Positions 8,614 through 18,854 of a stretch of DNA of 64,000 bases are shown here, one piece after another. The position numbers and the translations under genes were made by a program. The stretch is from contig JAKJDF010000002.1 of assembly GCA_022706085.1 (NCBI GenBank), forward strand, positions 382,372 to 446,371, in the 5' to 3' direction. The DNA is from Candidatus Latescibacterota bacterium (GTDB lineage Bacteria; Latescibacterota; MWCZ01). The notes beneath the pieces are model-generated. The model saw only the letters and a program-made list of their open reading frames with translations, did no database searches and had not been told where the DNA came from. Position 1 is the stretch's first letter; every line of letters begins with the position of its first letter.

Positions 8614-10632
8614 TCAGGTCTTCGCCGTTTTCGTGTCCCCGGAGCCGTCAGAGCTTCCGTAGTAACCGCCGTAATAGTAGTGGTAGTAGTAGTTGTAGTA
8701 GTGGTAGCCGCCATACCGACGCGTCACGTCTACGTCGTTCAGCACGGCACCTATCAGCGGGATATTGGCAGTTCTCAGCGTGTCCGCGGTGTGGCGTGCC
8801 GCTTCGCGCGGCGTGGAGTTGCACCTGACCACCAGAAGAACGCCATCCGTTTTTCGTGCCACCAGGACGGCGTCTGTTACCACGATGACGGGCGGCGTGT
8901 CGATAAGGACGATGTCATAATGCTGCGCCAGTTCCTCAAGCCGTTCCCCCATGGCGGCGGACCCGAGCAGCGTCGCGGGGTTCGGGGGAATGACGCCGCA
9001 CGTGACTACATCGAGATTTTCGATGCTCGTCGGCTTCGCCACTTCGGAGAGCTCACGCCGGTGCACGAGCGCTTCGGTGAGCCCCTCCTCGCGCTCAAGC
9101 TCGAAAAGAATGTGTTGCACAGGCCGCCGGAGGTCCGCATCGAGGATGACCGTCCGCTGGCCCATCTGGGCACAGACGATTGCGAGGTTGGCCACAGTAA
9201 TGGACTTTCCCTCTGCCTGCCCGGCGCTCGATACGACGACAGACCGAATCGGCTGGTCTCCCGACGAAAAAAGAAGACTCGTTCGCAAAGTCCGGTACGC
9301 TTCGGCGATGGGGTCCTTGGGGTTTCCGTCGGAAATGAGCACCCGCCGGCGCTCCGTCTCGCGCCTTCTCTTCCCTCCCGGTGTAACGCCGATGGACGGG
9401 ATCGTTCCGATCGTGGGCACCTCCAGCGCTTCCGTGATGTCGTTCACGGTTCGGACACTTGTGTCCATCGCCTCGAGCAGGAACGCGGCCCCAGCGCCAA
9501 GGGAAAGGCCGATGATTGCTGCGAAGATCAGGATCAGAGGAGCCCTGCTCGGTTTCGGCGTAGGTTCCGACGGCGCATCCACCACACGCACGCCGCCCGT
9601 TTCAGACGCGGATTTCACGCGCAGTTCCTCCCGCCGTTCGAGCAACAGGTCGGACAGGCGCACGTATATGTCACGCTCGCGGACGAGTCGCAGGTACCCG
9701 ATGCTTACGTCGGAAAGACCGGGATGAGAGGCTTCGTACGCCTGCAGCTGGGCAAGGAAACTCTGCTCTTGCAATTCCTTCAGCTGAAGCTCCGTTCGCG
9801 CTTTGCGAGTGCGTTCCTCCGCTTCCGCCAGATCAAGCGCCGGGAGAGCGCGACGCAGCTTGTCAGTCGCCAGCGTGTCGAGATTGATTCGGAGAAGGCG
9901 GGACGCCTCTTCCGCAGCCTCGAGAGCGGCCTGCGCCGTCTGGCGCTCCTGCCGGGCATCATAGTACCCTTCCACGAGGCGAACGTAGTCTATCGGCAGG
10001 CTCGGATCTGTTGCGGGACCGCCGCCGGCCTGAATGAGATTGTGCTGTTTGCGAAACGCCTGGAGATTATCCTCTGCACGTTCCAGACGAGCGCGCGCGG
10101 AATCGAACTGCATTGCCACGAACGCCGTCATGGCATTTGTCTGCTGCCGCGCGTAAAGGATGCAGCGCTCCATGAACAGGCTGACCGCCAGGCTGTCCGT
10201 GGCGTACGCGATGTCGGGGGATTCCGATTCTGCGATGACAGTGTAAAACCCTTCGTTCTTGCTACGCTTGATCTGGAGAGACTCAATCGCCTCCCGACTC
10301 AGGTCAGTTGCCTGGATTGGTGGCATTCCGCGGGAAATTGCGTGGTCCCGAACGGCATCGCGGACCGCGTCACGAAAACTGCGGCTTTCGAGAATACCCA
10401 TGAAAAACTCGATGGGTCGCTTCCCCTGAGCATCGGCTGTCAACGCGACGGCCATCGCAGCCGGATTGCCGCTTTCAATGTAAATGGAAGACGAGGAAGA
10501 GTACGAAGGAGCCTGCTTGCGAACGAAATAAAGCGCCGCCAGAAACACGATGAGAAAGATGAAAAGGATCAGCCATTTTTTGCGGTAGACGACATCCACG
10601 TAGACGCGGAAGTCTTTTTTCTCATCGTGCAT
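8614..10632 (-). CDS. Wzc-like polysaccharide co-polymerase and bacterial tyrosine kinase
   Basis: The 672-residue protein has an N-terminal Wzz domain: helix WLILFIFLIVFLAALYF near residues 20-36, a long coiled-coil periplasmic part, and a second helix near 360-385 (LILIFAAIIGLSLGAGAAFL). A cytoplasmic BY-kinase domain follows: Walker A-like SAGQAEGKS near 470, Walker A' VILDADLRRP, and Walker B IVLIDTPPV. The C-terminus ends in a very tyrosine-rich cluster (12 Tyr in 20 residues), the usual autophosphorylation site. It likely controls chain length and export of an exopolysaccharide with the Wza-like partner. ATG at 10632 is preferred because the helix then begins about 20 residues in. Confidence 0.9.
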   Translation of the reverse strand: MHDEKKDFRVYVDVVYRKKWLILFIFLIVFLAALYFVRKQAPSYSSSSSIYIESGNPAAMAVALTADAQGKRPIEFFMGILESRSFRDAVRDAVRDHAISRGMPPIQATDLSREAIESLQIKRSKNEGFYTVIAESESPDIAYATDSLAVSLFMERCILYARQQTNAMTAFVAMQFDSARARLERAEDNLQAFRKQHNLIQAGGGPATDPSLPIDYVRLVEGYYDARQERQTAQAALEAAEEASRLLRINLDTLATDKLRRALPALDLAEAEERTRKARTELQLKELQEQSFLAQLQAYEASHPGLSDVSIGYLRLVRERDIYVRLSDLLLERREELRVKSASETGGVRVVDAPSEPTPKPSRAPLILIFAAIIGLSLGAGAAFLLEAMDTSVRTVNDITEALEVPTIGTIPSIGVTPGGKRRRETERRRVLISDGNPKDPIAEAYRTLRTSLLFSSGDQPIRSVVVSSAGQAEGKSITVANLAIVCAQMGQRTVILDADLRRPVQHILFELEREEGLTEALVHRRELSEVAKPTSIENLDVVTCGVIPPNPATLLGSAAMGERLEELAQHYDIVLIDTPPVIVVTDAVLVARKTDGVLLVVRCNSTPREAARHTADTLRTANIPLIGAVLNDVDVTRRYGGYHYYNYYYHYYYGGYYGSSDGSGDTKTAKT

Positions 10633-10723
10633 TATCGCACCGTCCCCTGAAACCGGGTTCGATCCCCAAACGTCCATATCGGAAGGGGTATCAGAACTCC
10701 TAACGCATACACGAGAAGCCCCG

Positions 10724-11521
10724 TCAAAGGTGCCCGTTGAAGCACAGATGCGCGGTAAAACCGGCAACCTGACCGCGCGCCATCCTGTCAAGCCCCCATC
10801 GGACGGCAGCAAGATCGAGCGCACACCACGAGACGGGGTGGATTCGCATCCCGACGTTCAGTGATCGCGAGTCGTACTCCGCGATGCCGTCCACCCACTT
10901 CCGAACGGGGTACGCCACTCCCGCGAAGAAGCCGTTGAGCACATGAGGGACAATGTAGTTGACGTCCGCAGTGCCACGGTTCCTGTCATACCAGTCTACC
11001 GCCCATCCTCCGGTAATCACCGCATTCCCGTGTTCTCGGGGCACCGACCATGTCACAACGCCGTAGAGTGCATTGAAAATCATGAAGCCGTACATGTCCT
11101 GGAAACCAGCGCCGACCGACGGGACACGTCCTCCGCCCCGGTACAACAGGACCTGCATACTGATCATGCCGTCTGTGTAGAACGGCCCTGTCCCCGCGGG
11201 GCCCATCGCAGAGGGCATCCCGCTTCCCCGCACGGTGATTTCCAACCGCGGGACATAACCTATCGTCCCATAGCCGCTGAAATACGCGCTGGGTTTGTTC
11301 GCACGGAAATACGAGAACTGTTTCGACGGGAACGCCTGGTAATCCGCGATCAAACCGCCGAAGGAGAACCTTTCATTTGGAACGACGTCCGCAACCGGAA
11401 CGTAGAGCAGCCCGCTAGATCCGGTGAGGCCTGTTGCCGCCCGACTGCAGTTAGCAATGGCCAGCACCGTGAAAAAACACGCGCGTGCAATACCTACTGA
11501 TTTCGCTGTTTGCGTCGTCAA
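10724..11521 (-). CDS. YjbH-like outer-membrane protein of exopolysaccharide operon
   Basis: A 265-residue protein with a signal peptide (ARACFFTVLAIANCSRAATG). The mature part begins GLTGSSGLLYVPVADV, typical of the YjbH family (exopolysaccharide-linked outer-membrane beta-barrel lipoproteins), and continues with alternating aromatic beta-strands (FSFGGLIADYQAF, YIVPHVLNGFFAGVAYPV). It is much shorter than E. coli YjbH (about 700 residues), so it corresponds to a single barrel domain. ATG at 11521 overlaps the stop of the Wza-like gene. Probably assists export or anchoring of the polysaccharide at the outer membrane. Confidence 0.7.
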   Translation of the reverse strand: MTTQTAKSVGIARACFFTVLAIANCSRAATGLTGSSGLLYVPVADVVPNERFSFGGLIADYQAFPSKQFSYFRANKPSAYFSGYGTIGYVPRLEITVRGSGMPSAMGPAGTGPFYTDGMISMQVLLYRGGGRVPSVGAGFQDMYGFMIFNALYGVVTWSVPREHGNAVITGGWAVDWYDRNRGTADVNYIVPHVLNGFFAGVAYPVRKWVDGIAEYDSRSLNVGMRIHPVSWCALDLAAVRWGLDRMARGQVAGFTAHLCFNGHL

Positions 11522-12450
11522 AGCCTCTGAATCAGGAAGTACAGCGTCAACGCCTGAATTGCCAGGCTGAGTGTGGCAATTACGCCCGAAAAGGTCAGAA
11601 TTCTTTTTTGCACAATAATCACGTCGCCACGCCCGACACGCGGAATCTCATCCGTCCTGCCGGCCCGTAACATCGAGGCAAAATCCAGTTTCTGCTCAAC
11701 CACCCGGCCCCCTTCCCGCCTGATCCATCGCACGTCCGAAAGGGTGCCCGCCGTCGTCGGACCACCTGCAAGGTAGATCATGTCGAGAACTGTCGCACCA
11801 AAGGGAACCACGTAGGAACCGCTCCTGTTTACCTCGCCGAACACTTTCACCTTGTCGGCGTCCGGAGCGCCGCGGACAATGACGAGGTCCCCGTCCTTCA
11901 ACTGCACAATATCCTGCAGTCGGCCCTCAAACAGGAATCTTTCGAGATCCACGGAGATTTCTTCTGTACCTTCCGGGCCACGTCTCTGCACCTGGATATC
12001 ACCCAGATCCGCGCTCGACTCGGGCCCGCCGGCAATCCACAGCGCCCCCTGCAGATCAATGCCGTTCGGAACCTCAGTAACACCGGGTTTTCGCACCTGT
12101 CCGAGGATGTTTATCCTGATCGTGTACGTCTGCGCGTAGTCCACAAATACGTAGGGCGCCGCACGGAGCATGGTGGCGAGTTGCTGGGTGATCTGGTTTT
12201 CGAGTTCAGAGAACGTCCAGCCAATGACGTTTCGATCCGAGACGACCGGGTAGTAGATTCTCCCTTCGGGCGACACGATGACTGTCTTCGTAAACTCGGC
12301 GTACCCGATTACCGTGACCTGAAGTACGTCACCCGCCTTGATAATGCGCTCTCCACCGGGCGGTTCCGCAGCAACCGACAATCCGACGAAACAAAGGCAG
12401 GCCAGAAGTGCCGCAAACGCCTTTGACGCAGGCCGGTTCGCCTTCACCAT
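11518..12450 (-). CDS. Wza-like polysaccharide export protein
   Basis: From ATG at 12450 (GGGG upstream) the product is 310 residues with a signal peptide (AFAALLACLCFVGLSVAAEP). Residues about 30-115 form the Poly_export domain (IIKAGDVLQVTVIGYAEF, VSPEGRIYYPVV, APYVFVDYAQTYTIRINILG). Two SLBB domains follow (INILGQVRKPGVTEVPNG and VKVFGEVNRSGSYVVPFG), and a C-terminal membrane helix (FSGVIATLSLAIQALTLYFL) matches the outer-membrane helix of Wza. No lipobox cysteine directly follows the signal peptide. It should form the export channel that works with the Wzc-like kinase in the same operon. An in-frame ATG at 12462 lacks a ribosome-binding site. Confidence 0.9.
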   Translation of the reverse strand: MVKANRPASKAFAALLACLCFVGLSVAAEPPGGERIIKAGDVLQVTVIGYAEFTKTVIVSPEGRIYYPVVSDRNVIGWTFSELENQITQQLATMLRAAPYVFVDYAQTYTIRINILGQVRKPGVTEVPNGIDLQGALWIAGGPESSADLGDIQVQRRGPEGTEEISVDLERFLFEGRLQDIVQLKDGDLVIVRGAPDADKVKVFGEVNRSGSYVVPFGATVLDMIYLAGGPTTAGTLSDVRWIRREGGRVVEQKLDFASMLRAGRTDEIPRVGRGDVIIVQKRILTFSGVIATLSLAIQALTLYFLIQRL

Positions 12451-12451
12451 G

Positions 12452-13384
12452 TCATACCCCATGCGTTTTGAACCATTCGATGGTCTTTGTCAAACCCTCG
12501 CGAAGCGGCACAACCGGCTCCCACCCGAGGCGCTCACGGGCTTTCTTGATGTCCGGCTGGCGCACCTTGGGGTCATCCGGCGGAAGGGGGCGGTGCACGA
12601 TTTCACTTTTGCTGCCGGTTAACTCGATGATCACCTCCGCGAGCTGCAAGATCGTGTACTCGTTCGGGTTTCCGATATTCACCGGCAGGTGTTCGTCGGA
12701 TTCCATCAACAGGAGGATACCCCGGATCAGGTCGTCAATGTACTGAAAACTTCGTGTTTGCCTGCCTTCGCCAAACACGGTGATCGGCTCGTTCTTCAGC
12801 GCCTGAGATATGAACGCGGGAATCGCCCTTCCATCATCCGGTCGCATCCTCGGTCCGTACGTGTTAAAGATACGCACAATATGCGTGTTGATGTGGTGAT
12901 ACCGGTGGTACGCCATGGTCATCGCTTCGGCGAAGCGCTTTGCCTCGTCGTACACGCCGCGGATTCCCACGCAGTTCACGTTTCCCCAGTAGGTCTCCGG
13001 TTGCGGATGTACAAGGGGGTCACCGTACGTCTCCGAGGTTGAGGCAAGAAGGAACCCGGCACCCTTCGCCCGCGCAAGCCCCAGCGTCTTGTGCGTCCCA
13101 AGGGCGCCAACCTTGAGGATCTGGATGGGGATACGCTCGAAATCCACCGGACTGGCGGGGCTCGCGAAGTGGAACACGAAATCGACTTCGCCCGGAACAT
13201 GGATGTATTCAGTCACGTCGTGTTTGACGAACCGAAAACGATCGTGCCCGAATAAGTGTTCTACGTTGGAGAGATTGCCCGTGATGAGGTTATCCAGACA
13301 GACCACGGAGTGGTTCTCCCGGATCAACGCATCACAGAGGTGCGATCCGATGAAACCCGCTCCCCCGGTAACAACAACTCTCAT
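12452..13384 (-). CDS. UDP-glucuronate decarboxylase-like NAD-dependent epimerase
   Basis: A 310-residue extended short-chain dehydrogenase: NAD-binding [14 protein letters not shown] at the N-terminus, catalytic Ser in STSETYGDP, and the YxxxK pair in [11 protein letters not shown]. The block [20 protein letters not shown] is diagnostic of UDP-glucuronic acid decarboxylase (UXS), which makes UDP-xylose from UDP-glucuronate. ATG at 13384 follows GAGGAGCGC, an ideal ribosome-binding site. It is the first gene of the polysaccharide operon and likely supplies a precursor sugar nucleotide. Exact product (xylose or a related sugar) is inferred. Confidence 0.88.
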   Translation of the reverse strand: MRVVVTGGAGFIGSHLCDALIRENHSVVCLDNLITGNLSNVEHLFGHDRFRFVKHDVTEYIHVPGEVDFVFHFASPASPVDFERIPIQILKVGALGTHKTLGLARAKGAGFLLASTSETYGDPLVHPQPETYWGNVNCVGIRGVYDEAKRFAEAMTMAYHRYHHINTHIVRIFNTYGPRMRPDDGRAIPAFISQALKNEPITVFGEGRQTRSFQYIDDLIRGILLLMESDEHLPVNIGNPNEYTILQLAEVIIELTGSKSEIVHRPLPPDDPKVRQPDIKKARERLGWEPVVPLREGLTKTIEWFKTHGV

Positions 13385-13518
13385 GCGCTCCTCCTCGCCG
13401 TGGCGGGGCAATTTCTGCTTGGCTCACACACAAATGCTACCACGCGGCCGGGAGATGGTCAAGCGGAGTACGTACCGACGGCCTGACGCGTGGGTTTTTG
13501 CGGGACGGGATTTCTAAC

Positions 13519-13548
13519 TTGACAAAGTGCTGTTGTGGAACCTATCTT
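13519..13548 (+). promoter_or_regulatory. sigma-70-type promoter of groESL
   Basis: TTGACA at 13519-13524 and TATCTT at 13543-13548, 18 bases apart, lie directly before the CIRCE operator and 130 bases before groES. The start of transcription would fall within or beside the operator. The same -10 hexamer occurs in the mazEF promoter of this window. Confidence 0.75.
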
Positions 13549-13551
13549 GTA

Positions 13552-13578
13552 TTAGCACTCACTAGAGACGAGTGCTAA
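13552..13578 (+). promoter_or_regulatory. CIRCE operator (HrcA binding site)
   Basis: A perfect 9-9-9 inverted repeat, TTAGCACTC then nine bases then GAGTGCTAA, exactly the CIRCE consensus. It lies just after the promoter, so HrcA bound here should block groESL transcription until heat shock. An hrcA gene is not in this window. Confidence 0.97.
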
Positions 13579-13680
13579 TCATTCAAAAGAACTTCGTTCC
13601 ATCCTCCGGGGTGGGTGTTGTCGTCTGCGGGTCACACCGCGAAGCTGGTTCCTGTATCACGAAAAAGGGGATAAGCGGCC

Positions 13681-13971
13681 ATGACTATCAAACCACTTGG
13701 CGACAGGGTGCTTGTCAAGCCGGTCGAAGAAACGGAACAGGTGCGCGGGGGTATCATTATCCCTGACACGGCAAAAGAGAAGCCCCAACAGGGCGTAGTT
13801 GAAGCTGTCGGCCCGGGGAAACGCGGGGAAGACGGCAAAATCCTTCCGATGAACGTGAAAGCGGGGGACAAGGTTCTTTACGGCAAATACGCCGGGAGTG
13901 AGGTGAAAATCGCCGATGTGAAATACCTCATCATGGGCGAGAGCGACATCCTTGGCATTATTGAGAACTGA
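13681..13971 (+). CDS. groES: Co-chaperonin GroES
   Basis: A 96-residue protein with family motifs [13 protein letters not shown], the mobile loop [16 protein letters not shown], and [15 protein letters not shown]. It caps the GroEL ring and allows enclosed folding in the cytoplasm. The ATG follows AAGGGGATAAGC. It stands 27 bases before groEL in the usual two-gene operon under CIRCE control. Confidence 0.98.
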   Translation: MTIKPLGDRVLVKPVEETEQVRGGIIIPDTAKEKPQQGVVEAVGPGKRGEDGKILPMNVKAGDKVLYGKYAGSEVKIADVKYLIMGESDILGIIEN

Positions 13972-13980
13972 AACCTGTAA

Positions 13981-15636
<1,656 letters not shown>

Positions 15637-15658
15637 GCGATCAGCGCACAGCCTACAC

Positions 15659-15694
15659 GGGGCGGCGAGGCGAATTCGCCGCCCCGTTTTTTTT
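15659..15694 (+). terminator. Intrinsic terminator of groESL
   Basis: A 10-bp GC-rich stem (GGGGCGGCGA pairing with TCGCCGCCCC) with a 7-base loop is followed by one G and eight T residues, about 20 bases after the groEL stop. Confidence 0.9.
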
Positions 15695-15705
15695 CGCCCA
15701 GGGTT

Positions 15706-16476
15706 CTAGCGTATCACGGTCACACGGATTATGGCGCGCTGATGCGGCGCGTCCCACCGGCACAGGTACACACCGCTTGCGACCCGACGCCCGGCGTCGT
15801 CTCGCCCGTCCCAGACGAAGGTATCCCTCCCTGCCGCTGCTGTCGGCATCAGCGTGCGCACGGCGCGCCCGTCTGTCGCGTACACGGTGAGACGCGCCAT
15901 CACGGTGCACGGGACTGAGGAGCGGATGACTGTTGCCGAGTTGAACGGGTTTGGTGCCGCGGACAACGAAAAACAGGACGTCGTGCCTTTGTCAGACGCC
16001 GCCACCGATAGGCCGTGTTCGTTGAACGTGCTGAAGGGGTACGGCAGGAGAATGAGAGCCGTGGCGCTCCCGGAAGGAACGCCGCGCTTCCCCCGAAAAG
16101 CGAGTCCCACCAGAGGCACATCGGACAGATCGCGGGGATGAGGAGACGAAACCGACACGAATACCGTATCACCAACGGCGTTCCAGAAACAGAGCGAGGA
16201 GGGTTCGGACTCGAACGCATGAGCGCGGATGAAGTCCCCGTCGGGCCGGGCTACCGTCGTATCGATCAGGAACGCGAGGTCCGCACCAAAAGAATGTGAC
16301 GACGGAATCAGCACGGGTACCACGGTCACAGAATCGCCGGAGACGGAGAACGGGACGACAGGCTGCGGCGCGTCCATGAAGGCTGCTGGCGCGGTACCTG
16401 CCAGCATGAACGTCGCCAGCACAACGCCGCGCAGCAGAGATCCCCCGGCACGAACCGCCTGCCTCTCAGCGAACAA
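15706..16476 (-). CDS. Secreted cohesin-like protein with FlgD-like C-terminal domain
   Basis: From TTG at 16476, preceded by GGAGA at the right spacing, the product is 256 residues with a signal peptide (LLRGVVLATFMLAGTAPAAF). Residues about 35-165 resemble a cohesin-type beta-sandwich (VTVVPVLIPSSHSFGADLAFLID, DVPLVGLAFRGKRG). The C-terminal 80 residues carry the FlgD-Ig/sorting pattern NPFNSATVI, VYATDGRAVRTL, FVWDGRDDAGRRVASGVYLC. It partly overlaps the end of the larger relative upstream by 11 bases. Likely exported; the C-terminal module is common in FCB-group surface proteins. No catalytic residues are seen. Confidence 0.7.
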   Translation of the reverse strand: MFAERQAVRAGGSLLRGVVLATFMLAGTAPAAFMDAPQPVVPFSVSGDSVTVVPVLIPSSHSFGADLAFLIDTTVARPDGDFIRAHAFESEPSSLCFWNAVGDTVFVSVSSPHPRDLSDVPLVGLAFRGKRGVPSGSATALILLPYPFSTFNEHGLSVAASDKGTTSCFSLSAAPNPFNSATVIRSSVPCTVMARLTVYATDGRAVRTLMPTAAAGRDTFVWDGRDDAGRRVASGVYLCRWDAPHQRAIIRVTVIR

Positions 16477-18685
16477 GGACCATTCTCCGAACGAGCGTTT
16501 CACCGCGGCAGGTGAGGCGGCACAGGTAGGTCCCGCTTGCCACGTCCCGCCCCTCCGCATCACGTCCATCCCACGTAACGCGGTGCACACCCGCTTCGGA
16601 AGCCCCGTTCACCAGCACGCGGACGAGGCGCCCGTCTGCGGAGTAAATCGCGAGACGGGCGTTCCCGTGCTCCGGAAGCAAAAACGTGATGGTGGTTGAC
16701 GGGTTGAACGGATTCGGGGAGTTCTGTGCGAGCAACAGAGACGCCCGTGCTCCCCTCCAGACAACCGGGATCGCGCCTTCATCAAGCGAAGCAGTAACGA
16801 TCTCCGGCGCGATTCCGTCCACTGTTTCTATGCGCAGAAGCACGGTTCCCGAGTCCTTTCCTCGGGCAAACGCAACGGTGAGCAACCCATCGATCTGGTT
16901 GGCGAACACGAGCCCGTCTGGTGCGGAGACGCTTCGCAAGCCGTTGGAACGAATTGCAAGTTCGCCGCCAAGAATGCCCGCACCGTTGTCAACCATGAGT
17001 GCCCACGAACCGCCGTCCCGCTGCCAGAAAAGCTCCCATGCCTCGCCGCGGGACGGTCTCGGGACGAAACCGCCCAGCACCGGAAACACATACTCAGGGT
17101 GGAGGATCTTGTACAGGACGAGCGCTGCGTCAAGATGCGACACATCGCCGTTCCCGGTAACGTCCGCCAGCGTGAGATTGATCGTCGGACGCAGCCGCAC
17201 ACGGTACTTCAGCATCTCGGCGGCATCGAGACCGGTGAGGCTGCCGTCTCCCGTTACATCTCCGTAAAGGAGAGCACGAATCTCCAGTGAGCCGTCCCGC
17301 AGCGTCGCTGGTTCCTCGTTCACATCTGTCAACTCTGGCAGCCACGTAACCGGCACCGTGCCGACGGGGACATCCATCCGGAGAGTAATGCTGAGTTCCA
17401 CGAGAACGTCGCTCACGATTGTCCGTTTCTCCGCAGAGGAGATGGACACGCGCACGGTGTCACCGGATACTGCCAGCGACGTCGTATCGGTTTCTCCCCA
17501 CGCGGTGCTGATCACGTGCACGGACTCGACAAGGCCCGCATCCAGCAGGAAGGCCATATCAGCGCCAAACGTATCCGTGACACGCGCAGTGACAGGGAAT
17601 GGCACCGTTGTACCCGCGTGCGCGATAACCTGCGGCAGAATGAGTTCCGCCGACGGATTCACGTACGCGCAGGCACCCATATCCGCGCGAGTTCCGTCAG
17701 GGTCCCCCGGAAGTGAGGGATCGGCCGTGTTGATACATGGCGACCCTGAACGGAGGCGGTAATCACCCGCAGCGGCGTTCACAAAGAGAGGGTCGGCGGC
17801 AATGTTGCCCTCACCCGGGTATCCCGCTTCGATTGCGGTGTACGTGACGTGACACGTGTCCGGTGCCGGAATGCCCCCAGAATTCCAAACGATGCTGCTG
17901 TTCAGCGTGACCTCCGCGCCATTGCCGCAACCGATCGCGCCGGTGTAGACTTCACCCGCGCTGTTTTCCACCAGAGTACATTGCGTGATGTTCACCGCCG
18001 ATTGGCCAAAGACGTACAACCCTCCGCCTTCGCCTCCCGCGTTGTTCCGCGCAATCAGCGTCTGCTTCAGCATCACCGTGCTGCCGTAGATGTAGGATCC
18101 GCCGCCGTGGTTGCTGCTCCCGGAAGACGTCGCGTTGTCCGTCACCAGGCAACTGGAAAACGTGACGTGACTTGCAGGATCGGTGATGTACAAGCCACCA
18201 CCGCGCATCGCTGCAGCGTTGCCGGAAATCACCGAGTGCGAAACGCCCACGCGGGCCACATTTACGAATAGGCCTCCCCCGCGGTTCCAGAGCGAATCGG
18301 GGTTGCCGTTCGCGTTTCCCCCGCTGATACGCACGTAGGCGAGGGTGCTGGTATCGCCGCCGGAAATGCGTAATCCGCCCCATTCCGTGGAACCACGCAG
18401 GAACCGGATGCTGTCCGTCTGCATCCCCACCGCGTGAATGCGCCCTTCTACGACAAACGGAACGTCGTCGTCGAACAGCACTTCCACGCCCGGTTCTATG
18501 GTGAGAAGCTGGCCCGTGGGGACGCGAATTGTGTTCGTGACGCGGTACGGGCTTCCCGCCTTCGTCCAGGTGGTGGTGTGAATTTCACCGGACACCGGCG
18601 TCCCGGAAACACCGGTTGCCCGACGCAGAGGCGCAAACAGGACTACCAGCGCGGCAAAAAGAAGAACCTGATGTCTCGCGACCAT
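16466..18685 (-). CDS. Secreted beta-helix, cohesin-like, dockerin-like multidomain protein
   Basis: The 739-residue protein starts at ATG 18685 (ribosome-binding site GAGGAGGAAATGC) with a signal peptide (HQVLLFAALVVLFAPL). Residues about 50-310 form a right-handed beta-helix (YVRISGGNANGNPDSL, SVISGNAAAMRGGGLYI, TLIARNNAGGEGGGLYV) closed by CINTADPSLPGDPDGTRADM. About 345-465 is a cohesin-like sandwich. About 470-525 is a type I dockerin-like pair of calcium loops (GDVTGDGSLTGLDAAEML and DVTGNGDVSHLDAALVLY). The C-terminus (last 85 residues) is a FlgD-like domain with NPFNPSTTITF and WDGRDAEGRDVASGTYLC. Cohesin-like and dockerin-like parts in one chain suggest surface assembly or attachment; binding to glycans by the helix is inferred. 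Confidence 0.8.
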   Translation of the reverse strand: MVARHQVLLFAALVVLFAPLRRATGVSGTPVSGEIHTTTWTKAGSPYRVTNTIRVPTGQLLTIEPGVEVLFDDDVPFVVEGRIHAVGMQTDSIRFLRGSTEWGGLRISGGDTSTLAYVRISGGNANGNPDSLWNRGGGLFVNVARVGVSHSVISGNAAAMRGGGLYITDPASHVTFSSCLVTDNATSSGSSNHGGGSYIYGSTVMLKQTLIARNNAGGEGGGLYVFGQSAVNITQCTLVENSAGEVYTGAIGCGNGAEVTLNSSIVWNSGGIPAPDTCHVTYTAIEAGYPGEGNIAADPLFVNAAAGDYRLRSGSPCINTADPSLPGDPDGTRADMGACAYVNPSAELILPQVIAHAGTTVPFPVTARVTDTFGADMAFLLDAGLVESVHVISTAWGETDTTSLAVSGDTVRVSISSAEKRTIVSDVLVELSITLRMDVPVGTVPVTWLPELTDVNEEPATLRDGSLEIRALLYGDVTGDGSLTGLDAAEMLKYRVRLRPTINLTLADVTGNGDVSHLDAALVLYKILHPEYVFPVLGGFVPRPSRGEAWELFWQRDGGSWALMVDNGAGILGGELAIRSNGLRSVSAPDGLVFANQIDGLLTVAFARGKDSGTVLLRIETVDGIAPEIVTASLDEGAIPVVWRGARASLLLAQNSPNPFNPSTTITFLLPEHGNARLAIYSADGRLVRVLVNGASEAGVHRVTWDGRDAEGRDVASGTYLCRLTCRGETLVRRMVLVR

Positions 18686-18854
18686 GCATTTCCTCCTCAC
18701 ACGCGCAACGGGTCTGCGCGCGAGCCCGACACGATCGTCGCACCTTCGAACGAATGTTACGCAGTGAACGGCAAGAATGTAGCCACCCACCCCTCCATGC
18801 CAGAGCGGCGCAACCGCTGGACAGGGCAACGCGCAGTGCCTGAGCGTTCGTAGT

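Noticed and set aside
8584-10650. 688-residue plus-strand frame opposite the Wzc-like kinase
   Set aside because: The valine run comes from the antisense of tyrosine codons; the minus frame has Walker motifs.
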